DNA of 64,000 nucleotides, taken from assembly GCA_963736355.1 (NCBI GenBank), contig CAVTOO010000016.1:62001-126000 (forward strand), given 5' to 3'. Made by a program: the position numbers and the translations under genes. The notes beneath the pieces were generated by a model. It saw only the letters and a list, made by a program, of their open reading frames with translations, was not told the origin of the DNA and made no database searches. Of this stretch, positions 8,135 through 16,822 are shown piece by piece. How positions within the stretch are numbered: the stretch's first letter is position 1; every line of letters begins with the position of its first letter. This DNA is from CAVTOO01 sp963736355 (GTDB taxonomy: Bacteria; Pseudomonadota; Alphaproteobacteria; Rhizobiales; Xanthobacteraceae).

Positions 8135-9075
8135 TCACAGCGGCTTCAGCCCGGCCTCGATTTCCTTGCGGCGCGCTTCAAGGAACGGCGGCAGCGCCAG
8201 CTTCTCGCCGAGCTTGTCCATCGGCTCGTCCGTCGCAAAGCCCGGGCCGTCGGTCGCGATCTCGAACAGGATGCCGTTCGGCTCACGGAAATAGAGACTG
8301 CGGAAATAATAGCGATCGACCTTGCCGCTGTTGGGAATGCGAAGTTCGCTGAGCCGCGCCGCCCATGCATCATATTGAGCGTCATCGGGCGTGCGGAAGG
8401 CGACATGATGCACGCCGCCGGCGCCGGGAATGCGTCGGCGTCAGATCCTTGCGCTCGACCACATGCAGTTCCGCGGCCGCACCGCCCGGACCCATCTCGT
8501 AAACATGATGCGCTTGCCCGTCGGACTCATAGTCGCGCGCCAGCCGCATGCCCATGAGTTCGGTCAGAATCGGCGTGATGCGGCCGAGATGCGAGACGGT
8601 GAGCGTGATCGGCCCAAGCCCGCGAATCTGTTGCGCGGCCGGTACCGGGCTCTTCTCCCAGGGCGTCGCAGGTCCCGCACCGCCATCGTCGATCAGCGCC
8701 AGATCGTCTGCCCTTCGGGATCGTCGAAGGCCAGCGTCAGCCGCCCGTCGATCTCGCGCACGATCGCCCGAAATGCCGAACGACGCCAGACGGTCGCGCC
8801 AATAGCCGAGCGCCGCCTCGCCGTTCACCCGCAGGCCCGTGCGCGTGATGGCGCGCGTGCCGCGCTGCTCGCGCGCCGACAGGCCAGTCGAAGAACGTCA
8901 GATCGGTTCCGGGGTTCGCTTCGCCATCGGCGTAGAACAGATGGTAAGCGCCGACATCGTCCTGGTTCACGCTCTTCTTCACCAACCGCAGGCCCATGAC
9001 TTTCGTATAAAAGTCATGATTTCCACGCGCGTCCGCCGAGACCGCCGTCAGGTGATGAATGCCGGTGAGTTGCAT
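8135..9075 (-). CDS. VOC family ring-cleavage-type protein (several frame breaks)
   Basis: About 313 residues when joined, the length of MhqO/YkcA-like VOC proteins with two glyoxalase/extradiol-dioxygenase halves. MQLTGIHHLTAVSADARGNH opens at 9075; the second half carries GGVHHVAFRTPDDAQYDAW and YFREPNGILFEIATDGPGF with the expected metal-binding His and Glu. The coding frame changes near 8880, 8772, 8703 and 8435, yet conserved sequence continues throughout, including GYWRDRLASFGI and LALIDDGGAGPATPWE. Probable role is Fe(II)-dependent cleavage of a hydroquinone or catechol-like ring. Four breaks in one gene could mean a young pseudogene, but the window-wide pattern favours sequence error. 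Confidence 0.75.
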
Positions 9076-9169
9076 GGCCCACGCTCCGGTTAATGACACC
9101 CCTTCATGTAGGGGATAGACGTCCGCTCGATGCTAGCCGCCCACCCGCACCTGCGCTAACCTGCCGCCC

Positions 9170-9920
9170 ATGAGCGAGCATGTCAGCGAACACGTTGCGG
9201 TGACGGATGCGGACAATGTGCGAACGGTCGCCATGCGCCGTGCGGACAAGAAGAACGCGCTGACGCAGGACATGTATCGCGCCATGACGGCGGCGCTGGA
9301 GACCGCGTCCGGCGACGGCGCGGTGCGGTGCGTCCTGATCACCGGCGTTCCGGGCGCGTTCTCGGCCGGTAACGACATCGGAGATTTCCTGAATGCGGCC
9401 GGCGCAGGCGCCAACGCCGCAATCGCTTTCCTGCACGCGTTGACGCGTTGCGAGACGCCGATTGTGGCCTCCGTCGACGGCCTCGCGGTCGGCATCGGCA
9501 CCACCATGCTGTTTCATTGCGATCACGTCGTTGCCACACCGCGCGCGCACTTCGCGACCCCCTTCACGCAGTTGGGGCTGGTGCCCGAGGGCGGATCGAG
9601 CCTCTTGGGGCCGCGTCAGATCGGCTATCACCGTGCATTCTCGCTGCTGGTGATGGGCCGGCCGCTCGATGCCGAGGGGCGCGCTCGATTGCGGTCTCGT
9701 CAACACCATCGCCGAGGATGCCGACGCCGAAGGGTTGAAGGCCGCGCGCGAGATCGCAGCACTGCCGCCCGAAGCCGTGAAGCTGTCGCGTGAGTTGCTG
9801 CGCCGCCCGATCGCGGAGATCGGCACGCGGATCGACGACGAAGCTAAATTATTCGCCGAGCGCATGCGCTCGCCGGAGGCCACCGCGGCATTCAAGGCGT
9901 TCCTGTCGCGCAAGAAGTAA
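9170..9920 (+). CDS. Enoyl-CoA hydratase/isomerase (one frame break)
   Basis: A crotonase-fold protein of about 250 residues: oxyanion-hole block GVPGAFSAGNDIGDF, then GLAVGIGTTMLFHCDHV and the acidic loop GLVPEGGSS. The frame breaks near 9680 after MGRPLDAE; the conserved tail GALDCGLVNTIAED through AFKAFLSRKK follows in the next frame. The single Glu in PEGGSS is more typical of isomerase-like or generalist members than of the classical two-Glu hydratase, so the exact reaction is open. Divergent from the VOC gene and followed by a palindromic repeat. Confidence 0.85.
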
Positions 9921-9926
9921 ATTTCA

Positions 9927-9996
9927 GAGCATGATCCCGACCGGAACGGCCGCGTTAGCGCAAAGTGGGGACCGGATTTCGGGTAAGATCATGCTC
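9927..9996. repeat. GCATGATC palindromic repeat, copy 1
   Basis: Arms GAGCATGATC (9927-9936) and GATCATGCTC (9987-9996) enclose a CCGGAA / GTGGGGACCGG core. It starts six bases after the enoyl-CoA hydratase stop. This is the longest copy of a family also seen at 18096, 21841, 24811, 51608, 53166 and, decayed, 56611. Confidence 0.75.
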
Positions 9997-10022
9997 CAAA
10001 TAAAAAGCCACTGGAGTCCAGG

Positions 10023-10889
10023 ATGTCGCTGAAGGGCCGTACATTATTCATCACCGGCGGCTCGCGTGGCATCGGGCTTGCCATCGCGCTGCGCGCCGCG
10101 CGCGACGGCGCCAATATCACCATCGCCGCCAAAACGGACACGCCCAACCCGAAGCTGCCGGGCACGATTCACTCCGCCGCCGCCGAGATCGAGAAAGCCG
10201 GCGGACATGCATTACCGCTCGCCGTCGATATCCGCGACGAGGCGGCGGTGATCGCTGCGATGGAAGCGACCGCCGCGCGCTTCGGCGGCATCGACATCGT
10301 CGTCAACAATGCCAGCGCCATCAGCCTGTCGCCGGTCACCAAGACCGACATGAAGCGCTTTGACCTGATGCATCAGGTCAATACGCGCGGCACCTTCATG
10401 GTGTCGAAATACGCCATTCCCTATCTCGAGAAATCTGCCAATCCGCACATTCTCATGCTGTCGCCACCGCTCGATATCCGCGAGAAATGGTTCGCGCCGC
10501 ACACTGCGTATTCTATCGCCAAATACGGCATGAGCCTTGTCGTGCTGGGGCTTGCGGGAGAACTGCGCACCAAGGGTATCGCGGTCAATGCGCTGTGGCC
10601 GCGCACGACCATCGCCACATCCGCAATTCAAAACTTGCTGGGCGGCGACGCCATCATGCGCGCATCGCGCACGCCGGAGATTCTGGCGGATGCCGCTTAC
10701 GAGATCTTCAACCGCGAGGCGAAAACCTTCACAGGGAATTTCATCATCGACGACACGCTGCTGGCGGAGGCCGGTGTCACCGATTTCGACAAATATCGCG
10801 CCGACCCGACGCAGCCCCTGATGCCGGATTTCTTCGTGCCTGCGGATTCCGTGCCGCCGCCGCAGGTATCGCTGAAGGCGAAAACGTAG
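10023..10889 (+). CDS. SDR family oxidoreductase, HSDL2-like
   Basis: A 288-residue short-chain dehydrogenase with the nucleotide-binding TGGSRGIG at 11-18, NNAS at 95-98, Ser147 and the catalytic Tyr163-x3-Lys167 (YSIAK). The insert AAKTDTPNPKLPGTIHSAA and FIIDDTLLAEAGV at the C-terminus mark the hydroxysteroid-dehydrogenase-like-2 group, NADP-dependent enzymes linked to fatty-acid metabolism but with unsettled substrates. Lies downstream of the enoyl-CoA hydratase, separated by the repeat. Convergent with hemH, 10 bp apart. Intact. Confidence 0.9.
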   Translation: MSLKGRTLFITGGSRGIGLAIALRAARDGANITIAAKTDTPNPKLPGTIHSAAAEIEKAGGHALPLAVDIRDEAAVIAAMEATAARFGGIDIVVNNASAISLSPVTKTDMKRFDLMHQVNTRGTFMVSKYAIPYLEKSANPHILMLSPPLDIREKWFAPHTAYSIAKYGMSLVVLGLAGELRTKGIAVNALWPRTTIATSAIQNLLGGDAIMRASRTPEILADAAYEIFNREAKTFTGNFIIDDTLLAEAGVTDFDKYRADPTQPLMPDFFVPADSVPPPQVSLKAKT

Positions 10890-10899
10890 CAGATCAGCT

Positions 10900-11914
10900 C
10901 TAAATCCAGCCCTGCAACTCGCGCATCACGAGCTGGCGGATTGCATCCATGCCCTCGTCGCTGTCGTTGAGACAGGGAATGGCCGCAAAATTCACGCCGC
11001 CATTTTCATGGAAGAACTCGGCGTTTTCCGCGCCGATCTCCTCGATCGTCTCCAGGCAATCAGCCGAAAATCCCGGCGTGATGATCGCCAGATTTTTCAG
11101 GCCGCCCTTGGCCAGCTTCTTCACGGTCTCGTCCGTGTAGGGTTGCAACCATTCGTCGAAACCGAACCGCGACTGGAACGTCAGCATCAGCTGGTTCTCG
11201 TCGAATCCGAGCTTGCGGCGCAGCGCATTGGTGGTCGCGATGCAGTGGTCGCGATACGGATCGCCCTTGTCGACATACTTTCTGGGCATGCCGTGAAACG
11301 ACGCAATAATCATGATCGGGCTTGAAGGACAGCTTCTGCAGCGATGACAACAGCGATGTCGCCAGCGCGTCGATATAGGCCGGCTCTTCATAATACGGCG
11401 GCGTGATACGAACCGTCGGCATGGCCCGCAGTCCCGACAGCACCTCAAAAACCTTGTCACACACACTGGCAGACGTCGCCGCCGAATATTGCGGATACAG
11501 CGGCACGGCCAGAATGCGATCGCAGCCCTGCGCGATAAGTGCCTGAACGCGCAACTCGATGGACGGGTTGCCGTAGCGCATCGCCCAGTCGACCACGAGA
11601 TGGGTGTCGGGAATCGAGGCCGCGAGCTTTTCGGCCTGCGCGCGCGTGATCGTCTTGAGCGGGGATTCGTTTTTCTCGGTGTTCCAGATCGTCTGGTAGT
11701 CGCGCGCTTTTTTGCGCGGGCGCGTTCGCAAAATGATGCCGTTGAGGATGATCTTCCACAACAGCCCCTGATCTTCGATGACGCGGCGATCCGAGAGGAA
11801 CTCTTTCAGATAGACGCGCACGCCTCTCGCATCGGCCGTATCGGGCGTGCCGAGATTGATCAGAAGGACGCCGATCCGGCCGGAGGGCTTGGTGGCTTGC
11901 GTGGCGTCGCTCAT
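10900..11914 (-). CDS. hemH: Ferrochelatase (one frame break)
   Basis: Inserts Fe(II) into protoporphyrin IX in the last step of heme synthesis. Joined length is about 338 residues, as expected. N-terminal VLLINLGTPD, SPLKTITRAQAEKL, WAMRYGNPS and LYPQYSAATSAS are in the start frame. Near 11318 the frame breaks, and the catalytic SFHGMPRKYVDKGDPY, LTFQSRFGFDEWLQPYTD and PGFSADCLETIEEI follow in another frame. The start ATG at 11914 avoids a non-conserved upstream extension. As hemH is normally essential, this break is most likely a sequence error. Confidence 0.9.
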
Positions 11915-11986
11915 GCTGCCGATAGGCCTTCCGCGCGGCGTGTTGTCAAGCTGACGCAATGTCCCTGGATATCGTTTCGAGCGGTT

Positions 11987-13135
11987 TTAAAAGCAAACCG
12001 CGCGTTCCGCGACGGCGTAACCCAGCAGCAGCCCGACGCCCAGCAGCAGAACCAGCCCGGCAGCGGCGAATTCGACAAAGCGCAGGACGACAGTTCCCTT
12101 GCCGTCCTTTGCACCGCTGAGCCGGCGCGCGAAGCCCTTGGCGGTCACCGCGATGACGGCGATGGTCGCCACCGTGATCGCGGTGCCGAGCCCCATCACG
12201 AAGGTTGCGGCGATCCCGGCCCAGAACATCCCCTGCGCCAGCGCGAAAACCAGAACAAGGATCGCGCCCGAGCACGGCCGCAAACCCACCGCGACGATCG
12301 CCGACAATCCGCGCCGCCAGCCGCCCGGCCCCGCCAGCTCGATCGGCTCTGGCCCATGCGAATGGCCGCTATGGTCGTCGTGATCGTGGCCATGACCATG
12401 GTCGTGATTGTGATCATGGTGGTGGTGATCGTGACCGTGATGCGCGTGGTCATGATGAGAATGAGAGTGATCATGGTCGTGGCCATGATGATGCCCGTGA
12501 TCGTCGGGCTTTGCCATGGCGGCGCGGAAAAATCCGCGGCCCTTGACCCAGACAAGCCGCGCGCCGAGCGCGGCAATCAGCGCGTAGCTCGCCATCTCCA
12601 CGACGCGCTCGGTCGAGCACATCGTCTGGCTGGTGACGTTGAGCAGGAAGGCGCCGATGCCCACGATCAGCACAGCGACGATGGCCTGCATCAGCGCCGA
12701 GGCGAACGACAGAATAATGCCGCGCCGCGCGGTTTCCTCATTCGCCAGAAGATAAGACGAGATCACCGCCTTGCCGTGGCCGGGGCCTGCGGCGTGGAAA
12801 ATGCCGTAGAGAAACGACACCCCGAGCAGCGTCGTCACTGCGCTGCCGTCGGTCTTGGCGGCGCGGATCGCCGCCGACATGGCGCGGTAGAACTCCGCCT
12901 GCTTTTCAAGGAGCCAGCCGATGATGCCGCCTGCCTGCAGCGCGGCTGCCGGCGGCGGACGCGGCCCGCCGAACGGCGCGCCCTGCGCCAGAAGCTGATG
13001 CATGAGGCTGTCGCCGATCAGCACCAGCATGGCGAGCGCAGCGAACAACGCCGCGCGACGGCTCCAGATCGGAAATTGCGGAGGAATGTCACTAGCAGCT
13101 GACCGCGACTTTGGTGGCGAAGTTGGCGCCGACAT
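11987..13135 (-). CDS. NicO/RcnA-type nickel-cobalt transporter with His-rich loop
   Basis: A 382-residue inner-membrane protein with about six hydrophobic segments and the NicO family blocks SFLYGIFHAAGPGHGKAVISSY and GLRPCSGAILVLVFALAQGM. Between the two membrane halves (about residues 212-257) lies a loop of more than 20 His and many Asp, a likely cytosolic metal sensor or buffer. Members act in Ni/Co efflux or uptake; with a periplasmic DUF1007 partner just upstream, transport of a divalent metal is well supported, the direction is not. The given start overlaps the DUF1007 end by 44 bp, so the real start may be a little later. Confidence 0.87.
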   Translation of the reverse strand: MSAPTSPPKSRSAASDIPPQFPIWSRRAALFAALAMLVLIGDSLMHQLLAQGAPFGGPRPPPAAALQAGGIIGWLLEKQAEFYRAMSAAIRAAKTDGSAVTTLLGVSFLYGIFHAAGPGHGKAVISSYLLANEETARRGIILSFASALMQAIVAVLIVGIGAFLLNVTSQTMCSTERVVEMASYALIAALGARLVWVKGRGFFRAAMAKPDDHGHHHGHDHDHSHSHHDHAHHGHDHHHHDHNHDHGHGHDHDDHSGHSHGPEPIELAGPGGWRRGLSAIVAVGLRPCSGAILVLVFALAQGMFWAGIAATFVMGLGTAITVATIAVIAVTAKGFARRLSGAKDGKGTVVLRFVEFAAAGLVLLLGVGLLLGYAVAERAVCF

Positions 13136-13723
13136 TCGGATTGGCGCCGCTCAGGAAGGATTGCTCCGACAATTTCTGCATCGCGTTATTCTGCGCCGGA
13201 CGCGCGAGGTCGAGCTTGCAGGACGCAGGCGCGCCCGCGAGCGACACCGGGTCTTTCTGCGCGAAGGTGAAATCGACGAAGTAAGTCGGATCGAAGATTT
13301 CCAGCGTCAGTGTCTTCGAACTCACCGGCTTCTTGAACGGCAGCATGAAGTGCAAGATCAGCACGCTGTCCTTGTAGTCGAGATAGTAATCCACCGGATC
13401 GACGAAGCGCTCCTTGCCGCCGCGCCGACTGGGCGTTGGTGAAGAAGTCATACTCTTTCAGCGACTCGACATTGGTCTTGGCGAGATCGGCCAGTTCCTC
13501 GCGGGTGAAGACGCCCTTGGTCTTCTGGTCGAGGCCCTGCGTGGCGTAGGCCGAGAAGGAGTCATCGAACGCCCAGGCGTGACGCACGCCGGTGATCGTG
13601 CCGTCGGCGGCATAGACGATCTCGCTCTTGGCGGTCACGAAGACATGGGGATGGGCTTGCGCCGCACCGGCCGAGAACAAGAGTGCCGCACCCGCGAGTG
13701 CGCCGTGAAATCCGTTTCAGCAT
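13092..13723 (-). CDS. DUF1007 family periplasmic protein (two frame breaks)
   Basis: About 210 residues of the DUF1007 family, which pairs with NicO transporters. A hydrophobic signal segment (ALAGAALLFSAGAAQA) is followed by the signature AHPHVFVTAKSEIVYAADG and GVRHAWAFDDSFSAYA. The start ATG at 13723 and signal peptide are joined by a break near 13710. A second break near 13430 leads to the tail frame with VDYYLDYKDSVLILHFMLP, FDPTYFVDFTFA and the end FATKVAVSC. Probably a periplasmic metal chaperone or binding protein for the following transporter. Confidence 0.8.
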
Positions 13724-13763
13724 TCCGACCTCGCCACTTCGTCTCAAACAAAGACTGCACGCC

Positions 13764-15842
13764 TCAGCCGCGGACATCCTCGACCAGACCGCGCCGCCGC
13801 AGAAGCGCATCCGGCTCCGGCGCGCGCCCGCGAAAGGCAATATACGCCTGTTCGGGGTCGCGAGCGCCTCCCACCGACAAAACATTGTCGTGAAAGCGCC
13901 TGGCGACCTTCTGGTCAAACACGTCGCCGGCCTCCTCGAAGGCACCGAAAGCGTCGGCGTCCATGACCTCCGACCACATGTAGCTGTAGTAGCCGGAGGC
14001 GTAATGGTCTCCCGAGAAAATATGGCTAAATTGCTGCGGCCGGTGGCGAAGCGCGATTTCGGCCGGCATGCCGATGCGCTCCATTTCCTTCTTCTCGAAG
14101 GCCTTCGGATCGGCACTGGCCGAGGGCGGCTTGGAATGGAATTCCAGGTCGATCAGCGCGCAGGCGACATATTCCACCGTGGCGAAGCCCTGATTGAACT
14201 TCCGCGCGGCGAGGAAGCGCTTGAGCAGATCGTCGGGCAGCACCTCGCCGGTCTTGTAATGGCGGGCGAACGGCTTGAGCACCTCCGGCCGCTCCTGCCA
14301 GTGCTCGTAGATCTGCGACGGCAGTTCGACAAAGTCAGTAAAGACGCTGGTGCCGGCGAGCGACGGATAGGTCACCTGCGACAACAGGCCGTGCAGGCCG
14401 TGCCCCATTTCGTGGAACAGCGTGCGGGCGTCGTCGGGCGACAGCAGCGCGGGCTCGCCCTCGGCGCCCTTGGTGAAGTTCATGACATTGATGATGAGCG
14501 GGGTGACTTCGCCGTCGAGCCGCTCCTGGTCGCGGAAGCTCGTCATCCACGCGCCCGAGCGCTTTGAAGGCCGCGCGAAATAGTCGCCATAGAACAGCCC
14601 GACATGGCGGCCGTCGGCACCTTGCACCTCCCAGACACGGACGTCGCGGTGCCACACCGGAACATCCTTGCGCTCGGTGAAGCTCAGCCCGAACAGCCGA
14701 CCCGCCGTGTCGAAGGCCGCCGCGATCATGTTGTCGAGCGAGAGATACGGCTTGATGGCGCCGTCGTCGAAATCGGCCCGGCGCTGGCGCAGCTTTTCGG
14801 CGTAGTAGCGCCAGTCCCACGGCGCCAGTTCGAAATTGCCGCCCTCTTCCTGGATGAGGCCCTGAAGTGCTGCACGATCGACCAAAGCCCGCTCGCGCGC
14901 CTTGGTCCAGACCCGCTTCAGAAGGCTCCGCACCGCGGCCGGCGTCTTGGCCATGGAGTCCTCCAACTTGTAGTCGGCGAAGGTGTCGTAGCCGAGGAGG
15001 CGCGCATATTCGTCGCGCAGCCGCACCGTCTCGGCAATGACAGCATTGTTGTCGTTGTCATTGCCGTTGTCGCCGCGCGCCACGAAGGCGCGCCAGACCT
15101 TCTCGCGCAGGTCGCGCCGCGACGAGCGCTGCAGGAACGGCTCGACATAGGACCGCGACAGCGAGATCGCCGCCTTGCCGCCGGCCCCGTTTTCCGCCGC
15201 CACCGCGCGCAGGCCCGCCACAAAAGCGTCGGGCAGCCCGGCGAGGTCGTCCGCGCCCAGTTCCAGCGACCAGGCCTGCTCGTCGGCCAGAAGATGATGG
15301 CTGAAGTCGGTGCCGAGTTCGGCCAGACGCTCGTTGATGGCTGACAGCCGCGCCTTGGCCGCCTCGTCGAGGCCGGCGCCGGAGCGGCGAAAGCGGGTCC
15401 GGGTCCGCTCCAGCAGGCGCGCCTGTTCCTCATTGAGGCCCAGTGTCGCGCGCTTGTCCCAGATGGCGGCGATGCGGGCGTAGAGCGCCCCGTTCATCAA
15501 AATGGCGTTCCAGTGCCGGGCCTGGCGCGGCGCCAGATCGCTCTCCAGCTTCAGCAGCGCCTCGGTCGAATTGGCGGAGACGAGCCCGTAGAACACCGCC
15601 GACACCTTGTTAAGCAATTTGCCGACGCGCTCGAGCGCCGCGATCGTGTTCTCGAAGTCCGGCGCAGCCGGGTCGGAGGCGATGGCGGCGATCTCGGCGG
15701 TGTGCTCGGCGAAGGCGCGCTGGAAGGCCGCTTCGAAGTGCCCGGTCTCGATCGCGTCGAACGGCGGGGCCTCGAAAGGCGTGCGCCACTCGCTGAGCAG
15801 CGGGTTCGGCGACACCTTGGCGGACGGCGTAACTGCGGTCAT
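13764..15842 (-). CDS. M3 family metallopeptidase (oligopeptidase A / Dcp type)
   Basis: A 692-residue zinc oligopeptidase with the active-site HEMGHGLHG near residue 477 (HExxH) and the downstream FVELPSQIYEHW, plus SGDHYASGYYSYMWSEV near the C-terminus with substrate-binding His and Tyr. No signal peptide, so a cytosolic enzyme that trims short peptides, including signal-peptide remnants. It could be annotated as oligopeptidase A or peptidyl-dipeptidase; sequence alone does not separate them. One of the longest intact frames in the window. Confidence 0.92.
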   Translation of the reverse strand: MTAVTPSAKVSPNPLLSEWRTPFEAPPFDAIETGHFEAAFQRAFAEHTAEIAAIASDPAAPDFENTIAALERVGKLLNKVSAVFYGLVSANSTEALLKLESDLAPRQARHWNAILMNGALYARIAAIWDKRATLGLNEEQARLLERTRTRFRRSGAGLDEAAKARLSAINERLAELGTDFSHHLLADEQAWSLELGADDLAGLPDAFVAGLRAVAAENGAGGKAAISLSRSYVEPFLQRSSRRDLREKVWRAFVARGDNGNDNDNNAVIAETVRLRDEYARLLGYDTFADYKLEDSMAKTPAAVRSLLKRVWTKARERALVDRAALQGLIQEEGGNFELAPWDWRYYAEKLRQRRADFDDGAIKPYLSLDNMIAAAFDTAGRLFGLSFTERKDVPVWHRDVRVWEVQGADGRHVGLFYGDYFARPSKRSGAWMTSFRDQERLDGEVTPLIINVMNFTKGAEGEPALLSPDDARTLFHEMGHGLHGLLSQVTYPSLAGTSVFTDFVELPSQIYEHWQERPEVLKPFARHYKTGEVLPDDLLKRFLAARKFNQGFATVEYVACALIDLEFHSKPPSASADPKAFEKKEMERIGMPAEIALRHRPQQFSHIFSGDHYASGYYSYMWSEVMDADAFGAFEEAGDVFDQKVARRFHDNVLSVGGARDPEQAYIAFRGRAPEPDALLRRRGLVEDVRG

Positions 15843-16003
15843 GGAGCCTCCTCATTGGCACCCGCCTGTAGCATGATTTGCGCCTCCGCGTACCACCCCG
15901 GCCTGCCCGCCGCAGCCCCATAAAACCCGCGTCAGAAGCGGCTTTTCGCCTTGATCGTGCCGGCGTTTTCAGAGAGATTGCCGCCACCAATGAGGACCCG
16001 TTC

Positions 16004-16258
16004 ATGAGCTCCCCGTCTCCCGCCGCACGCACCATCGCCTGGCCGAGCGTCATCACCGTCGTCAGCGCCGCGATCCTGATCGGCGCCGAGGTGTTCGGTG
16101 GCGCCTTCGCCGCCGGCTGGGCGCTCGGTCTGCTGTTCGGACTCGACACGACCGGCGTCTACATCCTTCAGGGCCTTCTGATCGTCGGCGGCGTGTTCGT
16201 CATGATCGCCTTCCTGCGCAAGGCGCAGCTCGCAGAGCCGTTCTTCCGCCGCGCGTGA
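16004..16258 (+). CDS. Small two-helix membrane protein
   Basis: An 84-residue protein with two clear transmembrane segments (about 16-40 and 50-67) separated by a short polar turn, and a basic C-terminus (LRKAQLAEPFFRRA). The ATG at 16004 has GAGGA 7 bases upstream; longer in-frame reading upstream is not conserved-looking. Similar small proteins are annotated as hypothetical in Rhizobiales. Divergent from the M3 peptidase gene. Function unknown. Confidence 0.65.
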   Translation: MSSPSPAARTIAWPSVITVVSAAILIGAEVFGGAFAAGWALGLLFGLDTTGVYILQGLLIVGGVFVMIAFLRKAQLAEPFFRRA

Positions 16259-16379
16259 GCGGCGTCACGGTTAACATTCGTTCATGATCGAAGCTCAGCG
16301 CGCGCGTCGGCGAGCGCGCGTGAACGATTAGTTGTGAGCGGATTCAAAAAATCTTGCACACCCGAGTCAAATCCACTAT

Positions 16380-16822
16380 TTAACCCCTGCCCAATTTCGC
16401 ACGTGCCTGTGGTCGTGTGTCAGTCGGTAGGTATCCGGACAAGAGGCCGGACAGCCGCCAAGGCGGAAGAGCCCAGCATCTCTCTCGAGAGATGCGCCTT
16501 AGAAGCTCCTTCGTTTTGCAACCGTGACTGGCAGCTGGAGGCGAAACCAGCAATCCCCGCGCTCAACGGGGGACGCGACTTAAAGCAACGACGGAGCGGG
16601 CTTTTTTGGTCGCAACCAGCATTCCAACCGCTGGCCAGGGCTACCGAGAAGGCTTGTCCATCATTGCCGCGCGTGCGGAAGGGAAACCCCTTCCAATCCT
16701 TGGCAGCACAGTCGGGTCCAGGTGACCTCTCCACGTCGCGCCTCCATCGCGCGACTGGGGCGGAGCACACAGCCCGCATCACCGGACGGTACGCCGTCCC
16801 CTGAGCTGAGTGGGGGTCCCCC
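16380..16822 (+). promoter_or_regulatory. Long structured leader, speF-type RNA element (candidate)
   Basis: About 440 bases directly upstream of ornithine decarboxylase without a supportable gene but rich in local structure: a perfect 8-bp hairpin GCATCTCT-CTCG-AGAGATGC (16476-16495), an attenuator-like pair ending in six T (16555-16607), hairpin GGACGG-TACG-CCGTCC (16785-16800), and GGGGG/CCCCC (16812-16822) abutting the start ATG and covering the ribosome site. Position and length match the alphaproteobacterial speF RNA motif found upstream of this gene. Identity to that family is inferred from context, not from a covariance search. The 120 bases before 16380 are AT-richer and probably hold the promoter. 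Confidence 0.6.
16555..16607 (+). terminator. Attenuator-like terminator within the odc leader
   Basis: The arm CCCCGCGCTC (16555-16564) can pair either with the nearby CGGGG (16567-16571) or with GAGCGGG (16594-16600, two-base bulge), which is directly followed by C and six T. The two pairings exclude each other, the arrangement expected of transcription attenuation. Confidence 0.4.

Noticed and set aside
12360..12500. A short-period tandem repeat in the DNA near 12.4 kb (CATGATC/GTGATCATGG-like)
   Set aside because: It is the coding sequence of the His/Asp-rich loop of the NicO protein (repeated CAC/GAC codons). Similar repeats at 22.25 and 25.8 kb have the same cause and are not CRISPR or satellite DNA.
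11489..13102. A 537-codon open frame on the plus strand, antisense to the NicO and hemH genes
   Set aside because: The product is Arg/His/Gln-rich low-complexity sequence made by reading the opposite strand of the His-rich loop and GC-rich DNA. No domain is visible, and both minus-strand genes have strong family motifs.
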